A stretch of 64,000 nucleotides of DNA from JBFONV01 sp040779335 (GCA_040779335.1 JBFONV010000005.1:248001-312000); one strand, 5' to 3'. Shown: positions 8,792 through 18,172, numbered from the stretch's first letter. Made by a program: numbers and translations. The notes: a model not told the origin generated them from the letters alone.

Positions 8792-9577
8792 TTAGCCTTG
8801 TGCAAAATTAATTAAACAATTCACCAATGATTGTAGTTTCGGTTTTACTTGTGCTGCCAATTTTTCGTTATATTCATCGCTTGGTTCATTCATATACGTG
8901 CGTTGTGAAAGCTCTAGTTGTACTGCATGAATATTTTTTTCCGGTTGTCCGTAGGCGCGGGTGATAAAACCGCCTTTAAATCGCCCATTAGTCACCATGG
9001 AATATGGCGAAAAATCTAATTGTTCAATCGCCGTTATCAGCTCAGTTGCGCAACTCGACCCGTTAGCAGTACCAAAATTAAAATCAGGTAATTGCCCGTC
9101 AAAAAAGCGCGGTACATGAGACAAAATCGAATGAGCTTCCAATAATACCGCGCAACCATGCTGCCCGTGCATATCATCTAATGTTGTTCGTATTGCCTGG
9201 TGATATGGCTGCCAATATTCAGTAATTCTGCGCATTATTTCATGCTCAGATGGCTGTTGGTCATCTTTATATAAAGGCGATAAATCAAATGCGGTCGTGG
9301 GACATAACTCAGTACTATTTGCACCTGGGTACAAGTCGACACCATCAGGATCACGATTTAAATCAATCACGTAACGGCTATATTTTGGCATTAATATATA
9401 GGCGCCAAGTTCGCGCGCAAAATCATATAACTTATCCTTATGCCAATCGGTATCAGGAACGCCTTGTGCTTTTTCGGTCATGGTTACGGCAATATCTTCA
9501 GGTATTGCTTCACCGTTATGCGGCATACTGATCAGTAGCGGCACTCGACCTTTAATCAATTCATAAGTATTCGACAT
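8792..9577 (-). CDS. hutG: N-formylglutamate deformylase HutG
   Basis: A 261-residue zinc hydrolase of the N-formylglutamate amidohydrolase family that releases formate and glutamate in the last step of histidine degradation. Family motifs include LLISMPHNGEAIP near the N-terminus, YVIDLNRDPDG, and LLEAHSILSHVPRFFDG, followed by NFGTANGSSC and ITRAYGQPEKNIHAVQLEL. A strong AAAGGA ribosome binding site precedes ATG. It is the first gene of the hutG-hutF unit, and a HutC-type palindrome lies only 15-26 bp upstream of its start. Confidence 0.92.
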   Translation of the reverse strand: MSNTYELIKGRVPLLISMPHNGEAIPEDIAVTMTEKAQGVPDTDWHKDKLYDFARELGAYILMPKYSRYVIDLNRDPDGVDLYPGANSTELCPTTAFDLSPLYKDDQQPSEHEIMRRITEYWQPYHQAIRTTLDDMHGQHGCAVLLEAHSILSHVPRFFDGQLPDFNFGTANGSSCATELITAIEQLDFSPYSMVTNGRFKGGFITRAYGQPEKNIHAVQLELSQRTYMNEPSDEYNEKLAAQVKPKLQSLVNCLINFAQG

Positions 9578-9591
9578 TTGCGTTCCTTTAA

Positions 9592-9603
9592 TTGTATATA
9601 CAA
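9592..9603. promoter_or_regulatory. HutC-type operator before hutG
   Basis: TTGTATATACAA is a perfect 12-bp palindrome directly upstream of the hutG ribosome binding site. HutC, the GntR-family histidine-utilisation repressor, is known to bind TGTATATACA-type sites and respond to urocanate. A site this close to the start would block transcription initiation or early elongation. hutC itself is not in the window. Confidence 0.75.
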
Positions 9604-9705
9604 CTTAGAGGTGGCTAATTTAACATGAGTGAATATAGACAAGCAATTATAGTTATCGATTTACAAAATCAACAATTGATAGTCATCGCGATAACTTGGC
9701 GGTTT

Positions 9706-9734
9706 CGAAATCACAAAATTCAGTTGTGATTTCG
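9706..9734. promoter_or_regulatory. Probable upstream activating sequence for the sigma-54 promoter
   Basis: CGAAATCACAA and TTGTGATTTCG form perfect 11-bp arms with a 7-base spacer. There is no T-tract. The centre is about 95 bp upstream of the expected start of transcription from the sigma-54 promoter at 9790. That is the usual place for an NtrC-type activator, and such an activator is encoded later in the same cluster. Confidence 0.7.
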
Positions 9735-9789
9735 GGAATGGCTTTAGTTGCAATAAAATAATAAGCTTATTTTACAACAACTTACTGTT

Positions 9790-9805
9790 TGGCATTGGTT
9801 TTGCT
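9790..9805 (+). promoter_or_regulatory. Sigma-54 (RpoN) promoter of the ABC export operon
   Basis: TGGCATTGGTTTTGCT matches the TGGCAC-N5-TTGCW consensus, with the required GG-N10-GC spacing. Transcription should begin near 9816, leaving a 20-base leader with an AGGAG ribosome binding site before the ATG at 9836. Confidence 0.85.
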
Positions 9806-9835
9806 CCTATCCTTACAAGCAATTAGGAGTACAGC

Positions 9836-11089
9836 ATGGACATTATAAAACCAGCGGGCACAAATCAAACGAAGCGACGCCCTATTATTTTCGCTTTAGC
9901 CTTAGTATTAATCGTATGCATAAGTGTATGGGGATTTAACCAGCCCGCTGGCAGTCAAAAAGTGGCCCGTGACCAAATATGGACAAGTCAGATACAACAA
10001 GGTGAATTAGCCTTGCAAGTAGAAGGCTATGGAAAATTGAAATCCAAAGAGCAACGTTTATTAAGTGCACCAGCAAATGCGATTGTTGAAGAAATTGTGC
10101 TTAAACCCGGCGCTTTAGTCACTAAAGATAGTGTTATTGTCAGATTATCCAACCCTGAAATTAAACAACAAGTTAAAGATGCCAGCCGAGAATTGGCTAA
10201 CCTTAAAAACAGCTATTTACAGCTTGAACTCAATCAGAAAAGAGAAATCCTTGCTCAACAGGCTTCGCAGGAAGAATTATTGTCGAAATTAGAAATTGCT
10301 CAGTTAAAAGTAGAAGCAGAGCAGAAACTGGTTGCTAAAGGCATAGTTTCAGAGCTAACTTTTAAACGTTCTCAGCTTGATCATCGTCAATTATCGCGTC
10401 GCATTGACATAGAAGGTTCAAGACTTAATCAATTGCGCCAAGTACATATTAAAGAGCTAGATATCCAACAAGACAAAATAGCTCAACAGCAGGAACAGTT
10501 AGCGGTTATTAGTGAACGTTTTGAAAAACTCACCGTTAAAGCGGGCCTAAATGGCGTTTTACAAAATTTGCCCATTGAACTTGGACAAAGTGTTGCTCTT
10601 GGTCAACAAGTTGCGCTTGTGGGAAGTGTTAATGAGCTTTACGCCATGATAAATATTTCTCAAGCACAAATGGCACAAATCAAAATTAATCAGCCAACAA
10701 TCATCGATACTCGAGAAGGAAAAATCGACGGGTTTGTTAGCCGCATAAGCCCTGTTATAGAACAAGGTAGTGTCGCTGTCGAAATAGCGTTAACCAGCGA
10801 ATTGCCAAACAATGCTAGGCCCGAGCTTAATGTCGACGGTGTGATCTCAATTGGTTCAATCAGTAACGCACTTTATCTAAAAAAACCGGTGAATGCTGCT
10901 CGTGGTGTACAAACCAAACTTTTCAGAATTGCCCCCAATAGTAGCCAAGCTGAATTAGTTAATATTACCTACGGGCAAGAAAGTGGCGAGTTTATAGAAG
11001 TCCTTGATGGTGCCCAGCTAGCTGACACCTTTATTTTATCAGATATGACGCGTTGGCAAGATTCACCCACTATTGCCATCACAAATTAA
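9836..11089 (+). CDS. HlyD/MacA-family periplasmic adaptor of an ABC exporter
   Basis: A 417-residue membrane fusion protein. After a short cytoplasmic stretch, one membrane anchor (IIFALALVLIVCISVWGF, about 18-36) places the rest in the periplasm. The lipoyl-like half-domains flank a long coiled coil (about 110-225, rich in Leu, Glu, Gln and Lys), followed by the beta-barrel (VKAGLNGVLQNLPIELGQ and beyond). It should link the inner-membrane permease encoded downstream to an outer-membrane TolC-type channel, which is not encoded here. It is the first gene behind the sigma-54 promoter at 9790 and has a good AGGAG site. Confidence 0.88.
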   Translation: MDIIKPAGTNQTKRRPIIFALALVLIVCISVWGFNQPAGSQKVARDQIWTSQIQQGELALQVEGYGKLKSKEQRLLSAPANAIVEEIVLKPGALVTKDSVIVRLSNPEIKQQVKDASRELANLKNSYLQLELNQKREILAQQASQEELLSKLEIAQLKVEAEQKLVAKGIVSELTFKRSQLDHRQLSRRIDIEGSRLNQLRQVHIKELDIQQDKIAQQQEQLAVISERFEKLTVKAGLNGVLQNLPIELGQSVALGQQVALVGSVNELYAMINISQAQMAQIKINQPTIIDTREGKIDGFVSRISPVIEQGSVAVEIALTSELPNNARPELNVDGVISIGSISNALYLKKPVNAARGVQTKLFRIAPNSSQAELVNITYGQESGEFIEVLDGAQLADTFILSDMTRWQDSPTIAITN

Positions 11090-11149
11090 TCAACATTATT
11101 TAATACCAGACAATCGGCACATAACATAGTTAGCCTAAAAGGAAGCAAC

Positions 11150-11857
11150 ATGACAACTAAAAGTATTATCAAGATGCAGGGCATCAGCAAAGTATTTGCC
11201 ACGCAAGAGATGGAAACCCATGCGCTACGAAATATTAATTTCGATATTTATCAGCAAGATTACGTGTCTATCTCTGGCCCTTCGGGTTGTGGAAAGTCTA
11301 GTTTATTATCAATATTAGGTTTACTAGACACACCTACCACCGGTCAGTACTTTATTAATGATATGGATGTTAGCAACTTGAGCATCAATCAAAGAGCTGA
11401 GATACGTAACAAGCATATTGGCTTTGTTTTCCAAGCGTTTAACTTAATTGATGAATTAAGTGTTTTTGAAAACATTGCCTTACCACTGCGTTATCGGGAG
11501 CCTATGGTCAGCGATGCAGCGATTAAAGAACAGGTGATGGCTAGCTTAGAAAAAGTGGAAATGTCGCATCGTACCGGTCACAAACCTAATCAACTATCAG
11601 GTGGTCAACAGCAGCGTATTGCAATAGCCCGCGCCCTAGTGGGTAGCCCTGATATATTATTGGTTGATGAACCCACAGGTAACTTGGATTCGAAAAATGG
11701 TGATACTGTTATGGCAATGTTAGAACAACTCAATAATAGCGGCGTTACGCTTTGTATGGTTACTCATGATGCTCGTTATGCAGATATGGCTAAACGTAAA
11801 CTGCACTTACTAGACGGCAATATTACCGAGCACGCCAATCTTAAGGAGGCAGGATGA
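11150..11857 (+). CDS. ABC transporter ATP-binding protein (MacB/LolD type)
   Basis: A 235-residue ATPase. Walker A is GPSGCGKSS, the signature is LSGGQQQRIAIARAL, Walker B is ILLVDEPTGNLD, and the switch His is in MVTHDARYAD. The Q-loop is seen in GFVFQAFNLIDELSV. Sequence and length match the stand-alone ATPases that pair with MacB/FtsX-like permeases. Its stop overlaps the ATG of the permease by four bases, which implies coupled translation. Confidence 0.93.
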   Translation: MTTKSIIKMQGISKVFATQEMETHALRNINFDIYQQDYVSISGPSGCGKSSLLSILGLLDTPTTGQYFINDMDVSNLSINQRAEIRNKHIGFVFQAFNLIDELSVFENIALPLRYREPMVSDAAIKEQVMASLEKVEMSHRTGHKPNQLSGGQQQRIAIARALVGSPDILLVDEPTGNLDSKNGDTVMAMLEQLNNSGVTLCMVTHDARYADMAKRKLHLLDGNITEHANLKEAG

Positions 11858-14292
11858 AACATTTTATCAATAGCCTAAAATTTGAATTAATACTGGCGAA
11901 GTCCGCCCTTCTTAAGGTTCCTGGTATTAGTGCGACAATTATTGCAACACTGGCAATTACATTAGGCGCATTAATATGTGTTTTTAGCCTTAACCATTTG
12001 CTACTGGTAAAAGAATTGCCCTACCCTGATGCGGATAAATTGAACGTGCTTTATCAATCTTATACCGAAGAAGGTAAAACCTATGGCGGCGCACAATCGG
12101 CACCAGGCATGATCCTTTGGTATAAAAATCAACAGGTATTTTCTGAGCTGGCGCTAATACGCGACTCTACGTTACTGATTGGTAATCATCCTGAACAGCC
12201 CACCAGTCTAGTGGCCGCAGTCACGCCAGAATATTTTTCACTGCTAGCACCTCAAATGCATTTGGGCAGAACAATTACCCAAGATGAAGGGTTTGATCAG
12301 CACCAGCCGGTAGCGGTATTAAGTTTTGAGACGTGGCAAACCCTATACCATAGAGACTCAAATATAATTGGTAAATACGTTGAACTGGGTAGCAATAGTT
12401 TTAGGGTAATTGGGGTAACAGCACAGAACTTTCATCCTCCAGCCAATAGAAACAACCAAGCATTAGGATTTTGGGTGCCTTGGGACTATCAAAATTTGAA
12501 TATTAATAATTGGGGAATAATGACGCGAGGACTTATCGGGATTGGTAAACTAAAACCTGGTATCAGCACCGCACAAGCAACGGCATCGTTAAGTGCACAA
12601 TTAAACGAAAAATATGTTGTCAGCGGCGCCGCTGAATCTGGAGACAGCGCGGGTGCCAAATTAACCCCGTTAAAAGACGTCGTTATTGGCGACAGTCAGA
12701 AAATAGCCTTGTTATTGTTAAGCGGTGTGGTTGGCTTATTACTTATCGCCTCCACAAATGTAACTAACCTCTTTTTATCACGAGCTGCTGAAAAGCAAAG
12801 GACCATGGCTATTCAAGCGGCGTTAGGCGCTAAACCCAGACATCTATTTATTTCCATGTTTGCCGAAAGTTTGATCTTATGCGCAATAGCAGGACTACTG
12901 GGTTTAATTATCGCCGGTTGGGGCTTTGTGTTATTAACAGAAATGGCCTCTGAGCAATTACCCCGTATCGCTGAACTAGGTATTAATACTGAAACCATCG
13001 CCTTTAGTGTCACCATGGTGATAGTGCTAGCGGGTATTTTTGCGAAACTTTCTAGCCGTGTGGTTAATTATCATAAATTGCAAACACAGTTACAAAGCAG
13101 TGGTAAAGGCAGCGGTATACAAATTTCTACCAAAATCCGTCATCTACTGATCACGATTCAAATAACATTAGCGAGCTTGTTGCTTGTCAGCGCTGTTGTT
13201 GTCATCCAGCAATCAATGTCTACTGTTTTACATCCGTTAGGATTTAACGAAAAAGGCGTGACCTATTTCAGAATTGATAACCCGAAAAATATTGAAGGTA
13301 GTTTCGGTGAAAAACTCATTAAGCTTAACCTGTTAACACTCGATATTAAGAATCAATTATCATTATTACCTCAAGTTGAACAAGTTTCACGCAGCATTGA
13401 ACCTATTATTTCAAAAGGGGTTTTTGCGATGAATTTGAATGATCGGGACAATAAAAGAGTGGGCAGCTTTTTAGCCAACATGGTCGACGAAAACTACTTT
13501 AACGTCTTTGAGTTACCTATCATTAAAGGGCGCACATTTACGCCACAAACAAGTCCTGAATATGATATTAATGAAATCATACTAAGTGAATCTTTAGCGC
13601 AAAAATTAGTACCTAACGGAGAAGCTTTAGGAAATATATATCACTTGAATTCTCAAGAGCTGAAAGTTGTTGGTATTGTTAAAGACTATTATCACCCTGG
13701 GCAAAGTATAGAGGCAACTGCTCCACAATATTATCTACCTTATGCAGCATTCGGTGAGCTCGGTTTTGAAATTAAACTTAAGTCTGACGCAACAATAACT
13801 CGCACTCAAATATTGGCAATATTGGCAAAAATAGATCCTAAGTTGAAAATCAGAAAACTGACGACTTACTCTGATGAACACGCAACGTTAATCTATCAGC
13901 ACAAACTCGCTGCTGGCTTAACCATGGTTTTAGCGTTACTCGCATTATTATTAGCTGCAGCCGGTATATATGGGGTCCTGAGTTATAGCACGCAAATGCG
14001 TCGCTACGAACTAGGCATCCATTTAGCGCTTGGCGCCAAAACCCATCGCATTATCAAGATGATTTTAAGAGAAAATCTAACTCCCGTTTTTTTAGGCTTG
14101 GGCGTCAGCGGTATTATCACGATATTAACCTACATGCTCCTTAGACAAGAGCTAACAGTTACTATCGAACTTAATATATTAGCCATATTGAGTACCATAC
14201 CGATTATGCTCTTTGTCGCGTTAAGTGCGTGTTACTTGCCCGCGCAAAAAGTCGTTAACGAAGATCCGGTTAAAGCACTTCGTAACGAGTAA
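11854..14292 (+). CDS. ABC transporter permease with two MacB-like periplasmic domains and two FtsX-like membrane units
   Basis: An 812-residue protein made of two tandem repeats of MacB_PCD plus FtsX. The first repeat has a membrane helix at about 25-47, a periplasmic region, and three helices near 285-400 (SGVVGLLLIASTNVTNLFLSRA, then EKQRTMAIQAALGAKPRH). The second begins at about 430 and ends with the matching ELGIHLALGAKTHRI segment and final helices. This layout is that of the large duplicated permeases often annotated ADOP or PepT-like, known mostly by homology. The substrate cannot be read from sequence; antimicrobial peptide or lipid-like export is possible. Confidence 0.9.
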   Translation: MKHFINSLKFELILAKSALLKVPGISATIIATLAITLGALICVFSLNHLLLVKELPYPDADKLNVLYQSYTEEGKTYGGAQSAPGMILWYKNQQVFSELALIRDSTLLIGNHPEQPTSLVAAVTPEYFSLLAPQMHLGRTITQDEGFDQHQPVAVLSFETWQTLYHRDSNIIGKYVELGSNSFRVIGVTAQNFHPPANRNNQALGFWVPWDYQNLNINNWGIMTRGLIGIGKLKPGISTAQATASLSAQLNEKYVVSGAAESGDSAGAKLTPLKDVVIGDSQKIALLLLSGVVGLLLIASTNVTNLFLSRAAEKQRTMAIQAALGAKPRHLFISMFAESLILCAIAGLLGLIIAGWGFVLLTEMASEQLPRIAELGINTETIAFSVTMVIVLAGIFAKLSSRVVNYHKLQTQLQSSGKGSGIQISTKIRHLLITIQITLASLLLVSAVVVIQQSMSTVLHPLGFNEKGVTYFRIDNPKNIEGSFGEKLIKLNLLTLDIKNQLSLLPQVEQVSRSIEPIISKGVFAMNLNDRDNKRVGSFLANMVDENYFNVFELPIIKGRTFTPQTSPEYDINEIILSESLAQKLVPNGEALGNIYHLNSQELKVVGIVKDYYHPGQSIEATAPQYYLPYAAFGELGFEIKLKSDATITRTQILAILAKIDPKLKIRKLTTYSDEHATLIYQHKLAAGLTMVLALLALLLAAAGIYGVLSYSTQMRRYELGIHLALGAKTHRIIKMILRENLTPVFLGLGVSGIITILTYMLLRQELTVTIELNILAILSTIPIMLFVALSACYLPAQKVVNEDPVKALRNE

Positions 14293-14303
14293 TGTTTGCG
14301 CTA

Positions 14304-14335
14304 AATGAAGTGGCACATCAACATGCCACTTCATT
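14304..14335 (+). terminator. Hairpin after the ABC permease gene
   Basis: AATGAAGTGGCA pairs perfectly with TGCCACTTCATT over 12 bp with an 8-base loop, followed by ATTGTTATA. It probably reduces read-through from the transporter genes into the regulator genes, which then would have their own promoter in 14336-14426. Confidence 0.65.
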
Positions 14336-14426
14336 ATTGTTATACTTCCCCTACTATGGTGTAAGACAATTATAAAAATCAGCCATATTTATCAATATTA
14401 CAATATAGGTTTTTTAAGATAAAAAT

Positions 14427-15782
14427 ATGAATGCAAATATTTTAGTCATCGATGATATGCCTGATGTTAGGCTCAGTGCTCACTTTTTATTGAGTAATCA
14501 CAACTATCACGTTTTCGAAGCAGACTCTCCCTTGCAAGCCTTCAGCATTATTGAAAAAAATGCCATTGATGCCATTTTACTCGACATGAATTTCAGCAGC
14601 GATACCACTTCAGGCAATGAAGGACTCGCATTTCTAACTAAACTACAACAGCAAGGTTTTAATATACCCGTTATCGCGATGACGGGCTGGTCAAGCGTCG
14701 ATCTGGCGGTAAAAGCAATGCAGCAAGGGGCCGGCGACTTTATTGAAAAGCCCTGGGACAACCAAAGGTTATTGCAAATAATCAAACAGCAGCTCGCAGT
14801 CGCTGGCTTGAAAAAACAGAATCAAATACTCAAACAGCAAAACGAAATTCAACCTCAACAAGAGTCAATAGTGTGGCAATCGCGAGCCATGTCACAACTG
14901 ATGGACGATGTTAAGCAATTAGCCAAAACTGACGCCACCATTTTACTTACTGGCGAAAATGGTACGGGTAAATCAAGTATTGCTAAGATGCTCCACCAAA
15001 TGTCAGCGCGAAACCAACACAGCTTAGTCACCGTCAATATGGGGGCTATTCCGGAAAACTTATTTGAAAGTGAGATGTTTGGTCACAAAAAGGGCGCCTT
15101 TACTGACGCGAAAGAAAGCCGAATCGGTCGCTTTGAAATGGCAACACAAGGTACTTTGTTTCTCGATGAAATCGCAAATATTCCCCTCGCCCAGCAAGCT
15201 AAATTATTAAGGGTACTGGAATCAAATGAGTACGAGATGGTCGGCTCAAGTATCACCCAACACGCCAATATAAGGTTGATCAGCGCGTCCAACGCTAATT
15301 TTGAACAATTAATCGCGCAAGATAAATTTAGAGCAGACTTGTTTTATCGACTCAATACCATAGAACTTCGCGTACCTTCACTTAGAGAAAGGCCTGAAGA
15401 CTTATTGCCTCTTGCGCAATATTTTATTAAAAAACATAGTATGAGATATGGTAAATCAATGTTAGCGTTTGCCGATGACGTTGATGATAAGTTGCGCCAA
15501 TACTCTTGGCCCGGAAACATTCGTGAATTAAGTCACATGATCGAACGAGCAGTATTGCTTGCTAGTAGTAACATCATATTCGCCAAAGACCTTCCTATTC
15601 GATCAACGCCAGCTACTAGCATCGCAAAAATGCCATTTATGACATTCGCCGAAGCCGAACAACAGTTATTACAACAAGCACTTAACAAAGCGAATGGTAG
15701 TGCCGTTGATGCGGCTCCGTTATTAGGAATAAGTAAAAGTGCGATTTACAGACGCATGGAAAAATATGATATTAAAACATAG
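14427..15782 (+). CDS. NtrC-family sigma-54-dependent response regulator
   Basis: A 451-residue activator with three domains. The receiver (1-120) has the phospho-acceptor Asp in AILLDMNF, plus IAMTGWSS and the Lys in FIEKPWD. The AAA+ domain (about 145-380) has Walker A GENGTGKSS and Walker B TLFLDEIANI. The sigma-54 contact loop reads GAFTDA instead of the common GAFTGA. The C-terminal Fis-type helix-turn-helix is in GSAVDAAPLLGISKSAIYRR. It probably acts on the inverted repeat at 9706-9734 to drive the sigma-54 promoter of the transporter operon. The kinase gene begins inside its 3' end. Confidence 0.92.
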   Translation: MNANILVIDDMPDVRLSAHFLLSNHNYHVFEADSPLQAFSIIEKNAIDAILLDMNFSSDTTSGNEGLAFLTKLQQQGFNIPVIAMTGWSSVDLAVKAMQQGAGDFIEKPWDNQRLLQIIKQQLAVAGLKKQNQILKQQNEIQPQQESIVWQSRAMSQLMDDVKQLAKTDATILLTGENGTGKSSIAKMLHQMSARNQHSLVTVNMGAIPENLFESEMFGHKKGAFTDAKESRIGRFEMATQGTLFLDEIANIPLAQQAKLLRVLESNEYEMVGSSITQHANIRLISASNANFEQLIAQDKFRADLFYRLNTIELRVPSLRERPEDLLPLAQYFIKKHSMRYGKSMLAFADDVDDKLRQYSWPGNIRELSHMIERAVLLASSNIIFAKDLPIRSTPATSIAKMPFMTFAEAEQQLLQQALNKANGSAVDAAPLLGISKSAIYRRMEKYDIKT

Positions 15783-17088
15783 CGCCAATACATCCCTAGA
15801 ATCACAACTCAAAAATGTCGCTACATTAATTATCGTCGGACTTTTTGTATTAACCACAGCAGTAATGTTATTACTGTCGTGGTCGAACTTAGTCATCATT
15901 ACCGTATTAATCTTTTTAGTCTTACCTATTGCTATCGCATTGTGGACATTCTTTAACGGAATTATTACGCCATTTTATAGTCTTACCAGCCAAGTTGAAG
16001 CGATCAAATTAGAGGACTATGCGCAACATGCACGCGTGCCTTACAATTCGGGAATTTTAAGCCACTTAACCCAAGAAATCACCGCATTATCTAACGACCT
16101 TCAGCAACGTAAATTACAATACGATCAGCATACGTTGTTGATATATCACCTGATAGAACAACTTAACGCCCCTATCGCCATTTTTAACCAAAAACTGCAA
16201 TTGAGCCACGCCAATTCGGCATTTTCTAAACATATTGGCCAACCATGGCAATCTCAACGCCTGAGTGCCAGTAAACATTTAGGATTAGTATTAGCTGATA
16301 ATAAACAATGGCACTTTTCAGATGACAATGCGTCTTTACAATGGCAAATAAAACAGAGCCAATTTACCCAAGATGAACAAACGTACCACTTAGTGATATT
16401 GTCAGATGTCGAAAAATTGTTACGCAAGAATCAACAAGAATCTTGGCAACAAATCATCCGGGTGCTCAGTCATGAGATCAGAAATTCGTTAACGCCGATA
16501 AAATCCCTTGCGCAAACTTTAGCAGAACTGCCTTCAACCGAACCTAAGTCAAAAGAAGCATTAAATGTGATTGTTGAGCGCAGCGTAGGCTTACAGAATT
16601 TTGTCAATCAATATAGTGATATCAGCAAAAAACTGGTCCTCAATAAAGCTTGGGTAGAAACTAATGCACTACTTGCCTCTGTGAAAAACTTATTCCCAGC
16701 AGTACAGCTAGCAACGCATATTGAAACCGACAAAATATGGGGTGATGCCACCTTGATTGAGCAGGTACTGATTAACCTCATTAAAAATGCTATTGAAGCG
16801 TCAAGCACCACTACAGATAACGCTATTACACTGAATATATTCAGCGCGGTTAATAATGCGCAGCAAGATGAATTTATCATTGAGGTGATTGATAGTGGTC
16901 AAGGCATAGCTAACCCTAGCAACCTTTTTGTGCCATTTTATACCACTAAAAAGAATGGTCAGGGGATCGGCCTAGGGCTATGCCAAAATATTATTGAACA
17001 ACATGATGGGCGTTTAACCCTTGAAAACAATAAAACAACTGTTGGCGCGATTGCACGTGTTGTCCTGCCAACAAAAGCATCTAGCTAG
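15766..17088 (+). CDS. NtrY-like sensor histidine kinase, partner of the adjacent NtrC-type regulator
   Basis: The ATG at 15766, with GGA six bases upstream, is preferred over an in-frame GTG at 15739. The product has 440 residues. Two adjacent membrane helices (about 20-62) are followed by a HAMP-like linker, a PAS-like domain (about 115-215), the H-box in VLSHEIRNSLTPIKSL, and an HATPase domain with NLIKNAIEAS, DSGQGIANP and GQGIGLGLCQNI. The short periplasmic loop suggests that it senses within the membrane, as ABC-linked kinases often do. It overlaps the regulator gene by 17 bases. Confidence 0.9.
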   Translation: MILKHSANTSLESQLKNVATLIIVGLFVLTTAVMLLLSWSNLVIITVLIFLVLPIAIALWTFFNGIITPFYSLTSQVEAIKLEDYAQHARVPYNSGILSHLTQEITALSNDLQQRKLQYDQHTLLIYHLIEQLNAPIAIFNQKLQLSHANSAFSKHIGQPWQSQRLSASKHLGLVLADNKQWHFSDDNASLQWQIKQSQFTQDEQTYHLVILSDVEKLLRKNQQESWQQIIRVLSHEIRNSLTPIKSLAQTLAELPSTEPKSKEALNVIVERSVGLQNFVNQYSDISKKLVLNKAWVETNALLASVKNLFPAVQLATHIETDKIWGDATLIEQVLINLIKNAIEASSTTTDNAITLNIFSAVNNAQQDEFIIEVIDSGQGIANPSNLFVPFYTTKKNGQGIGLGLCQNIIEQHDGRLTLENNKTTVGAIARVVLPTKASS

Positions 17089-17191
17089 GTTAGACCCTAG
17101 TGCAGCACTCAAGTACGGCACTAAAGTAGCATTGTTTTTTATCGATAAAATAGGTCATCATCCACGTATCATTCCTCGTAATACTAGATCT

Positions 17192-18121
17192 ATGAAGTAC
17201 AATAAATCAGGTTTAATCGTCGGGTTGGTGTTTATCTTCACCCTAGTGATACCAGCACATGCCAATAACTTTATCCCGTTAAATAACTTTGGTGACAATC
17301 CCGGTGAATTGACTGCAAGCTTGTCTGTACCACAGCACCATAGCCAAGCTTTAGTGGTGTTATTGCATGGGTGTGCGCAAAATGGCATCGAGTTCGCGAA
17401 AAATAGTAGCTTTACCACGTTATCGACACAACATAATTTTGCGCTATTAGTCCCCCAACAAAGTGACAAAAACAATATCAAGCTTTGCTTTAACTGGTTT
17501 TCTCCCCAAGATATTGAAAAAGATCAAGGCGAAACCCTATCACTAGTGAATATGATTAAAAAAGCACAAGCGTTATCTCATGCTAAGCAAGTATACATTG
17601 CAGGTTTATCTGCTGGCGGAGCAATGGCAAGCCATATGCTGGTTAACTACCCAAGGCTATTCTCTGCTGGTGCCATTGTTGCGGGGATCCCATCTCCTTG
17701 CGCTGATAATTTAATTAAAGCCATCTCTTGTATGCGCAGTGGTCCGTCATTTTCGCATCAAGAACTGATTGAGCAAATAACCAATAACCAGCGAAGCCAA
17801 CAATGGCCTAATATTTCCATCTGGTACGGTGATGACGACAAAGTGGTTAACCCTGCCAATTCAATCGCTCTTGCAGAGCAGTGGCGGGGACTTCATCAGA
17901 TACGTACTCCGCCTAACATTGAAAAGCATTTGAATTACCAAATAACACAATGGCATCTTGACGACAAAAATATTGCGGTGCAATTAGTCGCTATCAATCA
18001 GCTGACGCATGGCATGCCCATTAAGCCAACGGCTAATGATGGCGGCACTGAAGCACCATTTATTTTAAAATCGCCGTTAAATGCCGCAGCAAAAATTATC
18101 GAATTTTGGCGATTGCATTAA
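17192..18121 (+). CDS. Secreted PHB-depolymerase-like esterase (alpha/beta hydrolase)
   Basis: The start chosen is the ATG at 17192, which opens directly on a signal peptide (KSGLIVGLVFIFTLVIPAHA); the frame extends further upstream but without signal character. The mature 280 residues match the esterase PHB-depolymerase/LpqC family: LHGCAQNGIEF forms the oxyanion region, GLSAGGAMASHM the nucleophile elbow with Ser, YGDDDKVVNP the acid, and QLTHGMPI the catalytic His. Substrates could be polyhydroxybutyrate oligomers, feruloyl or acetyl-xylan esters. The presence of 3-hydroxybutyrate dehydrogenase elsewhere in the window is compatible with the first. It begins about 100 bp after the kinase gene. 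Confidence 0.82.
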   Translation: MKYNKSGLIVGLVFIFTLVIPAHANNFIPLNNFGDNPGELTASLSVPQHHSQALVVLLHGCAQNGIEFAKNSSFTTLSTQHNFALLVPQQSDKNNIKLCFNWFSPQDIEKDQGETLSLVNMIKKAQALSHAKQVYIAGLSAGGAMASHMLVNYPRLFSAGAIVAGIPSPCADNLIKAISCMRSGPSFSHQELIEQITNNQRSQQWPNISIWYGDDDKVVNPANSIALAEQWRGLHQIRTPPNIEKHLNYQITQWHLDDKNIAVQLVAINQLTHGMPIKPTANDGGTEAPFILKSPLNAAAKIIEFWRLH

Positions 18122-18172
18122 CGTCAATTAACAACATAAAGATAAAATTTAATAATTAAATATCAATAAATT

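Noticed and set aside
9651..9696. AGTTATCG ... CGATAACT as a second operator upstream of the ABC operon
   Set aside because: The arms are only 8 bp and 30 bases apart; the 11-bp-arm repeat next to it is a far better candidate.
14311..14327. TGGCAC...GC sequence as a sigma-54 promoter for the NtrC-type regulator
   Set aside because: The spacing from GG to GC is 11 bases instead of 10, and the sequence is fully used by the stem of the terminator hairpin.
17021..17191. N-terminal extension of the PHB-depolymerase-like esterase
   Set aside because: The extension overlaps the kinase gene and would place the signal peptide at residue 58; the ATG at 17192 gives a normal exported protein.
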